Source of the DNA: Molanna angustata
Lineage: Eukaryota; Arthropoda; Insecta; Trichoptera; Molannidae
Assembly (NCBI GenBank): GCA_963576475.1
Contig: OY754977.1
Location: 28,469,796 to 28,533,795, forward strand
Direction: 5' to 3'
DNA: 64,000 bases
The translations under genes were made by a program, and so were the position numbers. The number at the start of each line of letters is the position of its first letter. Within the stretch, counting starts at the first letter, position 1. Below, piece after piece: positions 52,293-63,065 of the stretch. Below the pieces are notes generated by a model. That model was not told where the DNA came from. It made no database searches and saw nothing but the letters and a program-made list of their open reading frames with translations.

Positions 52293-54996
52293 ACCCCCCC
52301 GCAAACCCACCCACCTTCAAATCGCGTTTTGGAACGCAAACGGTCAAGTTAGGAACTTCAAGGCTGAGGTTGAGCTCTTCCTCGAAGAACACAACCTTGA
52401 CCTCCTCCTAATCAACGAGACATGGTTGAAACCAGTACACAAGCTCACTATCAAGAACTACAATACACTTAGGACAGATAGACTCAGATGCAAAGGTGGT
52501 GGTACGGCAATAATCGTCAAAGACAATCTAGATTATTGCGAAATACCAGCACCCAATCAAATAAAGCTGGAAACCACCACATTAATGCTCAACACACACT
52601 CAGGTCCCCTCAAACTTATCTCCATATACTGTCCGCCAAACACTCAGCTAGACACAACCGAACTAGACACACTGCTCCAAGATAACACACCCACCATCAT
52701 TGCAGGCGACCTAAACGCCAAACATGGCGCATGGCACAGCCGAAACAACAACACCAAAGGGAACGCCCTACACAAATATTCACTCACGCACAACATTTCC
52801 ATAATCGCCCCAGACTCCCCAACCATATTCCCCTTCAACAATGGAACCCCTGATGTCATAGACATCGCCATCCTCAAAAACACCCCCTTCAGATACTCCA
52901 TAAAAGCCGTCCAGGAACTGTGCTCAGACCACTGCCCGGTCCTACTGCACCTCCAGGATGGAACCCCAACAGACCCCACCACACCAGTACACCAAAAGAT
53001 CCTCTGGCACAAGCTGCCACATTTTCTAGACAAAATTAGCCCTCCTGGCCCCATCCTGAACACTACACAATTGGATGAAGAAGTCTCCAATTTCACCAAC
53101 ACTATTCAAAATGCCCTTCAGGCAGCCACCAACACGATAAACAAAAAACAACACCAAAACGACCTTCCTCAACACATCAAAGAACTCATACGCGAAAAAA
53201 ATCGTGCCCGGAAACAATGGCAACGAACAGGAGATCCCCTTCACCGCATGCACAAAAACAGACTATCAGCCGAAGTTAAGTTAGCCCTCACTGAACTTAG
53301 GAACGAAAGATGGCACGACTTCATATCCTCCCTAAACAACGACTTAAACGCAGGATACAAATTAGCTAGAACACTCAGGACACCACACCACAGAATCACC
53401 GCGCTCAACACTCCATCCGGCCCAGCATACACAGCACAAGATAGAGCAGAGGCTTTCGCGGATAGCTTAGAAGCCCAATTCACACCGTTCACAGATAAAG
53501 ACATACCAAACCACATCACCCAAGTTGAAGACCAAGTCTCAGAAATTCTGACAATGACCGCTCACGACCCCCTACACCCGACGACCCCCCAAGAAATTTC
53601 AAAGATCATCAAATCCCTCAAAAAACGCAAAGCCCCTGGTCCTGACCAAATTCAGAACAAGGTCCTCCAGAACCTCACCTCCAAGGGAATAGAGACACTC
53701 ACGTCCCTCTGCAACGCAGCCCTCTCTCTCACCCACTTCCCATCTGCCTGGAAAAAAGCAGATGTAATTCTTATCCCCAAACCCGGGAAGGACCACCAAA
53801 ACCCAGAAAACCACCGCCCAATCAGCCTTCTTCCCTGCCCTGGTAAAATACTCGAAAGAGTCATCCTAAACCGCCTCAAACCGGTGGTCGAGGAGAACAA
53901 AGTTATTCCAGATCACCAACACGGTTTCCGTGAAGCCCACGCCACGGATCACCAACTCCTTCGAGTCGTGGAAATCATCACCAAAGGATTCAACGATAAC
54001 TGCCACACAGCTATGCTATCTCTAGATGTCAGCAAGGCCTTCGACAAGGTCTGGCATGAAGGCATCATATTCAAACTATCCAGTTTCGGTATCCCCACCG
54101 CGATGATTCTCCTCATCTCCTCCTTCCTCAGAGGACGATCTTTCAAAGTAAAACTCAATGGCACCCTCTCCACAGAACGACCTATCAGGGCAGGAGTCCC
54201 CCAGGGATCCCTCATCTCCCCAATGCTCTACATAATTTACGCCAGCGACCTCCCCAAACCTCTCTCGTGGAATGTCCACATAGTAAACTTCGCCGACGAC
54301 AAAGGCATCCTCTCCAGCTCCAGATGCCCCATTCTCGCCACCGCCAGAGTACAGGAGATGGCAACACTCCTGGAACAATGGTGCACAAAGTGGCGCATCA
54401 TCATAAACCCTTCCAAAAGCGTCGCTGTGCTCTTCACTCGCAAACGTCCCCAACTCCCAGACCCCCTCACCATGTTTGGACAAACCATCCCATGGAAAAG
54501 CGAGGTTAAATACCTAGGCCTCACCCTAGACAAAGGTCTCACATGGAGTACACACATAAAAAACAAGTCAACCGCTGCCTCGGGTGTAATGGCTTCACTG
54601 TACCCCATGCTCAACAAAGGCAGCAAACTAAACAACAACAACAAGCTGCTGATTTATAAGACAGTCATACGTCCCATCATGACATACGCGTGCCCCATCT
54701 GGGGAAACGCAGCGCTATCTCATATAAATCGGCTGCAAGTTGTTCAAAATAAGGCCTTACGACTAGCTCTAGGCGCCCCATTGTGGACGAGAACCTCGCT
54801 CCTACATGAAGATGCCAAAGTCCCCACCATCCAAGAATTTATATACTCCCTTTCAGAACGCTTTTACGCTAAAATCCCCCTCCATAAAAACCCATCCATC
54901 AACACACTAGCCAGTTATGACGAAAACGATTCCTTCAAATTTAAACGCCCCAAATCTGTCTTAAAGAAACCTCCCCCCCCCGAACCCCCACCGTAA
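52285..54996 (+). CDS. Jockey-type ORF2, endonuclease and reverse transcriptase, 903 aa
   Basis: It encodes the nuclease that nicks the target and the polymerase that copies the RNA. APE-type endonuclease: LQIAFWNANGQVRNFK, INETWLKP, GGGTAIIVKDN, AGDLNAKHGAWHS near residue 141 and CSDHCPVLL near residue 213. RT: KKRKAPGPDQIQNKVLQNL, NHRPISLLPCPGKILERVIL, QHGFREAHATDHQLL, LSLDVSKAFDKVWHEG (motif A), RAGVPQGSLISPMLYIIYAS (motif B), NFADDKGIL with FADD at 669-672 (motif C), and VKYLGLTLDKGLTWSTHI. The C-terminus has MTYACPIWGNAA and ends KKPPPPEPPP. No RNase H domain is present, as usual for Jockey. All catalytic blocks are intact, and the length is in the family's usual range. Confidence 0.92.
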   Translation: MARPPRKPTHLQIAFWNANGQVRNFKAEVELFLEEHNLDLLLINETWLKPVHKLTIKNYNTLRTDRLRCKGGGTAIIVKDNLDYCEIPAPNQIKLETTTLMLNTHSGPLKLISIYCPPNTQLDTTELDTLLQDNTPTIIAGDLNAKHGAWHSRNNNTKGNALHKYSLTHNISIIAPDSPTIFPFNNGTPDVIDIAILKNTPFRYSIKAVQELCSDHCPVLLHLQDGTPTDPTTPVHQKILWHKLPHFLDKISPPGPILNTTQLDEEVSNFTNTIQNALQAATNTINKKQHQNDLPQHIKELIREKNRARKQWQRTGDPLHRMHKNRLSAEVKLALTELRNERWHDFISSLNNDLNAGYKLARTLRTPHHRITALNTPSGPAYTAQDRAEAFADSLEAQFTPFTDKDIPNHITQVEDQVSEILTMTAHDPLHPTTPQEISKIIKSLKKRKAPGPDQIQNKVLQNLTSKGIETLTSLCNAALSLTHFPSAWKKADVILIPKPGKDHQNPENHRPISLLPCPGKILERVILNRLKPVVEENKVIPDHQHGFREAHATDHQLLRVVEIITKGFNDNCHTAMLSLDVSKAFDKVWHEGIIFKLSSFGIPTAMILLISSFLRGRSFKVKLNGTLSTERPIRAGVPQGSLISPMLYIIYASDLPKPLSWNVHIVNFADDKGILSSSRCPILATARVQEMATLLEQWCTKWRIIINPSKSVAVLFTRKRPQLPDPLTMFGQTIPWKSEVKYLGLTLDKGLTWSTHIKNKSTAASGVMASLYPMLNKGSKLNNNNKLLIYKTVIRPIMTYACPIWGNAALSHINRLQVVQNKALRLALGAPLWTRTSLLHEDAKVPTIQEFIYSLSERFYAKIPLHKNPSINTLASYDENDSFKFKRPKSVLKKPPPPEPPP

Positions 54997-55545
54997 CTAC
55001 CCAAATAACCCAACAAACCCCAGGACAACTACTACTAAAATGTATTATTTATTTATTTATTTATTATTATTTACATATTCACTTATTCACGTATTATGAT
55101 TCAGTACAATTAGTCTATTCACATTATAACACATTACGCCTTACAATATCACTCACAATATCATTACACAATAACACTATCCAGTCACACTCCACCCCCC
55201 CCCAATTCAACTTTAACTTCACACCCATAATTATATAACTTCATTCCCAAACCGCTTCAGAATAATATATTCTCAAAAATTCCCAGTTACCCAACTTCAG
55301 ATGAAGAAGTCAGGGGTCACAAGACCCGGCACTTCATTTGTCAGTGATGACCAATGACCAATGACCGGGTACCACTCTGTTCCCGATCGTCACGTTACCG
55401 GTCTCATACCGCGCACACAATTATAACTCTGCGATTTTATTGTAACATGTTGTATTGTTAGTAATTCGTATATCATAATTTAAGTGTTTAATTTTAAATA
55501 ACTTTTGTGCATCAATAAATGTAAGTACCAAGACCTGGCGTATTA
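54997..55545 (+). other. Jockey 3' UTR with hairpin
   Basis: The hairpin at 55306-55335 pairs gaagt with acttc and gggtc with gaccc around acaa. The sequence then has ccaatgaccaatgacc and, near the end, caataaatgtaagtacc. No poly-A tail is evident. Confidence 0.5.
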
Positions 55546-57095
55546 ATTTTCCTCATTATAATTAGTTATTGAATTACGTAATTATAATAATATTGATTCT
55601 TGTGTGTATGCTCTCAACAGCACATAAGTAAAAGGGAGAGGTTTGGCCATCCAGGACATACACAGGACAGGTTCGATCCCCGGTGTCCGAGAGTTTCATT
55701 CAGATCCTAATACTGTGTAACAAGTTAGTTTCATATAGATTTCATTGGAAACCACACTCCCCTTCATGGTAAACCTCTAACCCCCTCAAAAGGATCAAAA
55801 TGTTTCGCGTCACAACAAACAACAAAACACTACTGAAGTATTCTGAAGTTCTGAAAATTTTACATTGCATTTTCAGAAATACCAACATATGTAAAAAAAC
55901 AAATAGCGCCACCTTTGGAGATGCAAGCGTAAAGTAAAACCAGTGCTACCAATAGAGTGCCACCGGCATGAGTTAGATGCAATTTTTCCTTTACATTCCC
56001 ACTAAATGTTGTGTACCATTTCAAGAAAATTACGAATCTCTGGTTGGGAAAAGCAGAAGGCAAACATCCGGTGCATAGCCGAGAACTCGGGCAAGTCGAT
56101 CTCAATATAAATACCCAATATGGGAAGAAACAAATTATCGCTTGATATTATCGAATTAAATTATATCTGCTGAAGTCGAGAGCTATTAGTTGTTTATTTT
56201 GTGTGAAGGTTTTGTTTGGAGCTTCTTTTCAAAATAAAAAAGGCATTCATTGTTTTCTTTTTCATATATATCCAGATGTAAGAAATCTGCTAAAGGCCGG
56301 TCTTGTAAAAGAAAGACCAAATATTCAAAAATAAAAACTTTATTATAATAAATAATAAAGTTTTTTTACTAAATGTTCCTAAGTAAATATTACTATCGGC
56401 GTTTTTATAAAACTATTTTAACTGTCCGTTAGTAGACTAATTGTTGACGCCAATATGTCATTATAATTATTGTCGCATTTTTTTATATCAATTGACATAT
56501 AATATTGTTGCAACTGCTGTCCGCCCTACACCCAAAATCAGTCTCCTTCCAAACCGCATCCTGTGATGTCCACCATATCTCTTTCTGTTTTCCGCTCCTC
56601 AAAAAATCACTTAACGCATCATATATGTTATCACCGCGCGCGTGTGTGAGATTCAATTGAATAGTGACAAGTGGTGATCATCCTTCAAGGGAGAGGACCA
56701 AGAAGCAAGTGAGTTTTCCATTATATATCCTTCCTTTGCCTTGCGGTGGTTGCAACTTATCACACCTGCAAAATACAGTCCACTTCTAATTTTCATTTTT
56801 TTATTATATTACATATTCGCGTCTTCACTAATATTTGACAGTTACTGTCTAAAGACTAGGTACAATGGATTTTCAATAGATTTATAATGGACTACAATGG
56901 GTTTAAAATGGATTGTAATGGATATAGCGGTGCTGTCATTGCAATATATAAACAGAGAGTGTTTAATTTTTGCCTACTTCAAACAATATAAAAAATTACA
57001 AAAATGGTGATAATCCTGTATTTTTAAATTAGGTATAATATTTTACAGTGACTATTGAGTGGACTCCTTTTACAAACGAAAACGATATATAATTA
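55546..57095. other. Spacer, no gene recognised
   Basis: A B-box-like ggttcgatccccgg at about 55671 lacks a matching A-box. A donor-like aagcaa/gtgagtt at about 56708 follows a sequence with cgcgcgcgtgtgtgagattc. A short inverted piece lies near 56455-56510. No open frame is convincing. Confidence 0.45.
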
Positions 57096-57240
57096 AGTCG
57101 ATGGCAGAGCAGCTATAGCGCTCTGGATTAGTAATCCAGAGGACGCGGGTTCGAATCTCACCTCAACTGATTTAGTTCACAATAGCACAAGCATTTATGC
57201 TTAATTTTTAGTAGGTACCTACTTGTTACAATTTCATATT
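57096..57240 (+). mobile_element. tRNA-derived SINE (family 1), plus strand
   Basis: The head has an A-box-like gatggcagagcagctatagc and a B-box ggttcgaatct, with an anticodon-position AGT. The body is aatagcacaagcatttatgc and acttgttacaatttc, then a T/A-rich end. The acceptor stem has two mismatches, so it is not a functional tRNA gene. Confidence 0.75.
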
Positions 57241-58170
57241 CATTTATTTTTTTAATAGAAAAAATAAGATAAATAAACAATATTCAGTGTCATCAATGTT
57301 ATGTTGAAATAATATGTTTTGTACACTTTTAGCCGTCTATAATGCTTGAAAACATCAGACAAACTTGTAATCAAATTCGTTTCGGTTATTCAATATCACT
57401 GTCGGACGACATTTTTTACTGAAAAATAAGCAATTCAAATCCAAAACATTAAAAATGTACCGCAACATAAAAAAACAAGTGTGTTAAACTCCCTTCCATA
57501 ACCTATCGTTAACGAACGCTTAATCGGTGGTCCTACCCTCAGTAGGTAAAGGCTTTCGGTATAATTTTACTAAAATTTAACTAACGGATTGTTATAAGAC
57601 GAAATATAGAGCATTTGTATCAATTTTTGGTTTGATTGGTCTGAAAATCTAACTAACGGACGTTTATAAGACCGCGCCCCCTACCAAATCCTATAATTCA
57701 GTTACAGGATATGGTATGTAGCTTTAATATAAGTAATATTTTGATCAAGTTGACTATGGGTCAAATTCATCGGGTAAGTTCTGGCAAATATTCAGGAAAA
57801 TATCATGTGGAATTTATACATCCGATTCTGTTGGCTTCTTTAAGTTTCTGTTGATATTCTGTTGATTTGTATTAATATTTAAGGTTAATAATTTGGCAAG
57901 TATTCTTTATCAATAAGTACATACCATCATCACCAATAGTTGTGTCTAATGTATTACATGAAACTAGTATTTTAAATAATTCAATTAAAATTTTGAAAAT
58001 TTTGGCATATAACACTGGTTTGATAGGAAAATATGTATTTCCTGCTATATCACTTTAATATTATCCATTTGTGAAGCTGCGTATTGGTACAATGATTTTT
58101 TTTTCTCTTAAGGCTTTTCACCCAAAAAAGGATGTTGCAGCCGTTATTAATCAGAAACATTAGTTAACAA
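57241..58170. other. AT-rich spacer, possible terminal repeat
   Basis: aacggacgtttataagaccg at about 57655-57674 is complementary to aaggccggtcttgtaaaag at about 56294, hinting at a 1.4-kb inverted-repeat element spanning the SINE. Pairing is imperfect, and no target duplication is seen. No gene. Confidence 0.3.
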
Positions 58171-58237
58171 AGATTAAGTCAAAAAAATAAAAATGAAATA
58201 ATAGTCATATTCTTTATAATAGATTTAAATATTAAAC

Positions 58238-58860
58238 AGCGTGATGGAAGATTGGAAAAATATATTGAAAGGAGAGTAACGGCAGGTAATAGAGTGAATG
58301 GTGCATTAAGACCGGTAATGGCTGACCCAATTATTTCGAGGCAAGCAAAGCTCGCGGTACACAATGGTATCGTCGCACCGACTCTAATGTATGCTAGTGA
58401 GACATGGACATGGCAGAAGACGCATGAAAGTAGAATTAACGCGGTTGAAATGAGGTCACTAAGACGAATGTGTGGTAAAACGATGTATGATAGAATAAGA
58501 AATGAGGATATTAGACGAGAATGTATGATTGAAAGAAATATCGTAAGTAAGATGAAAATAAATGCCCTAAGGTGGTTCGGCCACATAGAAAGAATGAGTG
58601 ATGACCGTCTGACAAAAAAAGTATACAAGGCTGATAAAAGAGGAATGAAAAGTAGAGGTCGGCCAAGAAAGAGTTGGCACGATCACATAAATGGGATTTT
58701 GAAAGATGGAGATGTTAGAAGTAAGAATAATAGAAGAGCGTGTATGAGACGATGTATGGACGTGAATGAAGCGAGGAATGTATGTCAAGAGAGAGGAGTC
58801 TGGCGTTCGGTTCTCTCTGCCTACCCCAAATAGGGAAATGGCGTGATGGTATGGTATGGT
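58238..58860 (+). mobile_element. RTE-type LINE 3' end with 9-bp target duplication
   Basis: Flanked by atattaaac at 58229-58237 and 58861-58869, with a (ATGGT)n-type tail at the right. It is inserted at the very end of the ORF of the RNase H-bearing LINE. Confidence 0.85.
58243..58833 (+). pseudogene. RTE ORF C-terminal fragment
   Basis: It opens with DGRLEKYIERRVTAGNRVNG and continues VHNGIVAPTLMYASETWTWQ, SRINAVEMRSLRRMCGKTMY, KINALRWFGHIERMSDDRLT and GRPRKSWHDHINGILKDGDV, ending SAYPK. Closely related to the 22.6-23.2 kb copy but starting further upstream. The frame is open, with no catalytic core. The frame begins before the first methionine because the 5' end is truncated. Confidence 0.78.
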
Positions 58861-59360
58861 ATATTAAACCATGAACTTGAGGAGAGTTCAGCCCAAGAAG
58901 GTAAATTGTGGAAATAGGGTAGGTATTGGACATTTTCAAAACTAAAATAAATGTCTAGAGCATCCCTGATTGGACAACCAAACAGAACGTGATTCGGCGT
59001 TTCCTCATCCCATCCACATTCGCAGAACGGGGACTCCACCAATCCGAGACGGAACAGATGGCTATCCAATCGCATTTGACCAAAGCGCAGTATAGAAATA
59101 TAAACAATGTGATGCCTAGATAACCTGTTTCGGTGGAACCAAAAACGCGAGGGGATGGAACTCTGCACTTTTTTATAATGGTAACCCTTGGGGCTATTTT
59201 GCCAAAGCGAACACCAGTCTTTCACCCTGTCACGCTCTAAAACACTCAGCAGATCGCACTCAGGAACAACGAAATTGTCCGGAAGATTACCCTGGAGGGC
59301 GGCCTGTTTGGCCAATGCATTCGCTCTGGTACCATGATTATTATCTACAAGTTTTCAAAT

Positions 59361-60065
59361 GTGGGTATATTGATTTTCAATTTTGAAAAATATATTTGTT
59401 TAATTATTTGTATCAATTCAAGGAGAAACGTTATATTTTGAAAGAAATAATTTTCTTGGGCATAAACATAAATACAAGGTTTCCATTTATATACTTTAAA
59501 GAAGCATGCATGTACTTAAAAGCCTTACAGGTAGATAATACCAATAAGAAATGATCCCATTGAGATTTTTCTGAAAATCACATCTCATGTCTTTGATCAC
59601 GAGTAGGTTCAGATAATATAATATGGGAAGAATATCTCAAAAATTCATTGAATGTCTATTATGATTTCAGTATCGAATTTCGTTGATATAATTTGAGTAC
59701 CTACCTATTGGAAATATGAATTTGAATTTATTTGTTTTTTTTTTATTTTTGTTTATTCTTTCTCACAATACATGCATATATAATATAAATTGATCAACAA
59801 CGCTTTACTAGGTATTACCTGTTCTGGGACTGCTGTTAGGTATATTACACTATCGTCAATTTGAATATATACAGCAATATAATTTACATATCATAAATAT
59901 AAACACAAAATACAAAAAAAGATAACATAATTTAAAAGTACAACATAATTTTAAAAAAGCAACATAATTATTTAAAAACATTAATAGATTCACATTATGA
60001 ACACACACAAAAAAAACAACCAAATATAATACATGTAGTAAGACATATTATATTTTTATTATATA
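59361..60065. other. AT-rich spacer, no gene recognised
   Basis: Only A/T runs and short frames. Confidence 0.5.
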
Positions 60066-60126
60066 ACTAGTGAACCCCCGGCAAACTTCGTATTGCCTGT
60101 ATGATTAAAATGGTCCTTCATTACCA

Positions 60127-60302
60127 CCCGTCGCTTCAGACCCTTCAGTACCTCCCGTCCCTTTAGTACCTCCCGTCCCTTCAGTACTTCCCGTCCCTTC
60201 AGTACCTACCGTCCCTTCAGAACCTCCCGTCTCTTCAGTACCTCCCGTCCCTTCAGTACCTTCCATCCCTTCAGGCCCTTCAGTACCTCCCGTCCCTTCA
60301 GT
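60127..60302 (+). repeat. 18-bp minisatellite
   Basis: About ten units of cctcccgtcccttcagta with few variants. Minus-strand open frames here encode a repeating six-residue GREVLK pattern, which is an artefact of the repeat. Confidence 0.9.
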
Positions 60303-61070
60303 AGGTAAAGAAAAATTTTAATTCCCGAAACAATACTGGGAAGACCTGCGAAGAGATGAAAGGACAGTTGGACCTTTTTCCAGGATTCTCCAACTTCATA
60401 GGTAAAATGAACAAATACATGATAAAGAAGAAGGAAAAAGTTTGAATCCATAAACCGTCCTGGAAGACCAGCGAAGAGATGGTAGGACAGTTGGACCTTA
60501 TTCTCCCAAGATACTCCACCTTCATAGGTAAAATGACCAAATACACGATGAAGAAGAAGAAGAAGAAAAAAGTTTAAATCAAGAAACTGTCCTAGAAGAC
60601 CTGAGAAGAGATGGAAGGACAGTTAGAGCTTCTTCTCCCAGAGTATTAGGTCATTTTACCTTCATAGGTAAAATGACCTAATACCCGATGAAGAAGAAGA
60701 AGAAGAAAAAAAATTTAATCTATAAACCATTCCGGGCACACGCTCGACAATTCAACAAAGTTTCATTGCAATCGGATGAACGGTTCCCAGGATAATCCAT
60801 TTCATAGGTAAAATGACCTAATGCCCGATGAAGAAGAAGAAGCAGAAGAAAAAAAATTTAATCTATAAATCATCCCGGGCACACGCTCGACAATTCAACA
60901 AAGTTTCATTGCAATCGGATGAACGGTTCCCAGGATAGTCCATTTCATAGGTAAAATGACCTAATGCCCGATGAAGAAGAAGAAGAAGAAAAAATTTTAA
61001 TCCAGAAACCATCCCGGGCATTCGCTTGACAATTCAACAAAGTTTCATCGCAATCGGATGAACGGTTTAG
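60303..61070 (+). repeat. ~130-145-bp tandem repeat with internal palindrome
   Basis: Six diverged units anchored on gatgaagaagaagaagaag or similar (about 60421, 60546, 60685, 60825, 60969), each with cataggtaaaatgacc.aat. The first three units carry agagatg.aaggacagtt, and the later ones the aacaaagtttcattgcaatc form, so two variant types are joined. At 60643-60684 two perfect 18-bp arms (gtattaggtcattttacc and its complement) enclose ttcata. Confidence 0.8.
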
Positions 61071-61189
61071 GAGTGCATTCAACACATACATACATAGATA
61101 CATACATATATACAAACATTCAAATTTATAATATAGATGTAGATATAATATTTTGATAATTTCAATTATTTATAGTATACGTTCAATAA

Positions 61190-61258
61190 AATATCATGCC
61201 GTTTCCCGATTTGGGGTAGGCAAGGAAGGTTGAATGCCAGACCCTCTATGATTTATGG
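61190..61258 (-). pseudogene. RTE tail fragment
   Basis: The complement of the end of the 58.2 kb RTE ORF: atcatgccgtttcccgattt then ggggtaggcaaggaagg. Only the last few codons and the tail remain. Confidence 0.55.
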
Positions 61259-62819
61259 TATTTAATTTTTAAATGATAATCTAAACTTTGCCTGCACATT
61301 TTTTTTTATTATTTTTGTATCAAATATTTTAAAACTCTAATTTAAATCAATCGTAGCCTTCGAGAATGATAGTTTAACTCTCCATCTAATTGTTTTATAT
61401 TTCTTATCAAGAAATCGCACTAGAAATGAAACTACGATAAACTGTTTATTATGATCTGTGTGAGAAAATACATAAAACAACTTTATTGATGTACAGAGTA
61501 TTTACGTAATAAATGTAGACATTTTCAAATGTATTAAATGAAAACACTGTATTTAATTCTATAATATATTTATTATTACTTGTGCATAACATATTATAAA
61601 TAATATTGGAGAAGCATAAAGAAGCATAATGTTAAAATAATAAAATACATACTACAGTATATACATTTTTATTGGTTCATTCCCGGGATACGGACGACCT
61701 ACTATTCTTCCATCTTTTTGGTATTCTACTAGGAAAACGTTGAACTACAGAGATTTCATTGACAGCAACGCGAGTGTTTCAATTTTATTTAATTTAAAAT
61801 TAATTTCCTTTAGAATTCTACTAAGTAAATATCTCATTAATTACGTAGATTTTATTGTTTAAAGGTGTCGTTGATTTACGTGGAAGTGAAAAAGTATACA
61901 TATTTAATAATAACAACACGTGTACATAACATGTGTGTATTTATTTACCTACTAACAGAATTTAAAAGAGTTCCTCGAATAAACTAATTATCATGAAATC
62001 CTTTCTGGTTATTTATCTGTTTTCCCAAAGCAAACAGAATATTAATGAAAATGTGTGAGAGAAATTAATATTTATAGGCAATGTGTTACAAAGAACATAT
62101 TCTGATAACCCAGGTACCTACCATAAGTTTAGTCTGTAATAGGTACTAACAATAATATTGTATGGTATTATTTCCTTACCCTAGCATTTTATAACAAACA
62201 AAAAAATGTTATTATTTTTCCCACCTTCACATATTCTCGCAGTGGTCAAGTGGTAAGTCAGTTGAAATCGATGTTGGTATCGTGAGAAAATTTTCAGAAG
62301 AAGATATTTAATATTACATAATATATATTTCGTGTAGATCTCGCTTCTACGGGCTGAAAAGATTGGCTAATTAGATTAAATTTCATGTCAATAATAAACT
62401 TGCCTCTAGCAAAGATTTTTTTTTAATATGGATATTTTTTAATGAACATTGGAGAGAGAGTTCGGTACAAAATTGATATACAAAGAATGTAAATAGGATC
62501 ACGAGATGCTAGACTGTATAAAAGACAAGAAAACTAAAAAAAAAATGGGCATATAATGAGAGAAAAAACGTACCAACTCCTATTTATTTTAATTCAGGGA
62601 AGGATCCAAGGGGGGAAAAACCAGACGACGAAGAGTTTCAAGGCAAGTTGAGGCTGTGTTTAGGATAAGCACTGTCACTATTTCGGGCCGCCTTTAATAA
62701 GGTGGAGATGGCTCTGGTGGTAGTAGAGGAGACGGCGTGAGGAGACGGCGTGATAAGAAGAAGAATGAATAATGTTCTTGAGTAAAATTAAGGATGTATA
62801 AATTATCATAATTACATAC
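61259..62819. other. AT-rich spacer, no gene recognised
   Basis: No recognised repeat or open frame. A short G/A-richer segment at about 62590-62760 has no coding character. Confidence 0.5.
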
Positions 62820-63065
62820 CATTACGCCATGTCCCTCACGGGGTAGGCATCAGCGCGCTAATCGCTCTGCCATCGACCCATCTTGTTCACGCTTTTAACA
62901 TTTCCGTCTTTCAAAATACCGTTCACATGGATGTGCCATCCCTTCCTTGGGCGGCCCCGACCTCTCATTCCATTCCTGTCCGCAATGTATATTTTCTTCA
63001 TCAGTCGTTCCTCATTCATTCTCCACATGTGGCCAAAACAACTCAATGTGTTCAATTTTATTCTA
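62820..63065 (-). pseudogene. RTE 3' end fused to a SINE head
   Basis: The minus strand encodes LNTLSCFGHMWRMNEERLMKK and GRGRPRKGWHIHVNGILKDG as in the other RTE copies, then changes after GNVKSV to a piece containing tgggtcgatggcagagcgat and tagcgcgctga, the A-box half of SINE family 1. It then returns to the RTE tail (ctcacggggtaggca complement). About 150 bp of RTE sequence is replaced. Confidence 0.65.

Larger units (their letters stand above)
49515..55545 (+). mobile_element. Jockey-type LINE, apparently full length
   Basis: A GC-rich head and leader (49515-49910), an A/C-rich leader with tandem repeats (to 50735), ORF1, ORF2 overlapping by 8 bases, and a 3' UTR with a hairpin and an AATAAA-containing end (about 55516-55521). 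Base composition changes sharply at both sides. The plus strand of 49930-55260 is remarkably poor in G and T, unlike every other element here. Exact ends are uncertain, and I did not find a target duplication by eye. Confidence 0.75.
58171..59360 (-). pseudogene. RNase H-bearing LINE, C-terminal relic, interrupted by an RTE
   Basis: Minus strand, right to left: TRANALAKQAALQG is the end of an RNase H domain. It continues CDLLSVLERDRVKDWCSLW, FWFHRNRLSRHHIVYISILR and the CCHC-like PFCECGWDEETPNHVLFGC, ending SSSSWFN. The frame would reach its stop just after the RTE insertion point. RNase H followed by this cysteine block is characteristic of I, LOA and related APE-type LINEs. The upstream RT is absent. 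Confidence 0.65.
60066..61140 (+). mobile_element. Non-autonomous element with internal minisatellites
   Basis: It starts actagtgaacccccggcaaa then cttcgtattgcctg and ends tttcatcgcaatcggatgaa, cggttt, then acatacataca and aacattcaaatttataatat. I recognise this start and end as a common insect dispersed-repeat type without being able to name its class. The interior is almost entirely tandem repeats. Confidence 0.55.

Noticed and set aside
51056..54644. Many open frames antisense to or in alternative frames of the Jockey ORFs
   Set aside because: They are by-products of the strong A/C composition, which removes stop codons from other frames; none has domain motifs.
49515..55545. LTR retrotransposon with cgggtaccact shared between 5' leader and 3' end
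   Set aside because: The shared word is only 11 bp, the ORFs are Jockey-type without integrase or protease, and no long terminal repeats are found.
55640..55700. tRNA-like sequence with ggttcgatccccgg
   Set aside because: There is a good B-box but no recognisable A-box or cloverleaf.
56640..56720. Possible LTR/primer-binding region (gtgacaagtggtgatcatcc)
   Set aside because: The wording resembles some retroelement leaders, but no second LTR, polypurine tract or gag-pol follows.
60127..60451. Minus-strand protein with repeated GREVLK
   Set aside because: It is a translation of the 18-bp minisatellite.
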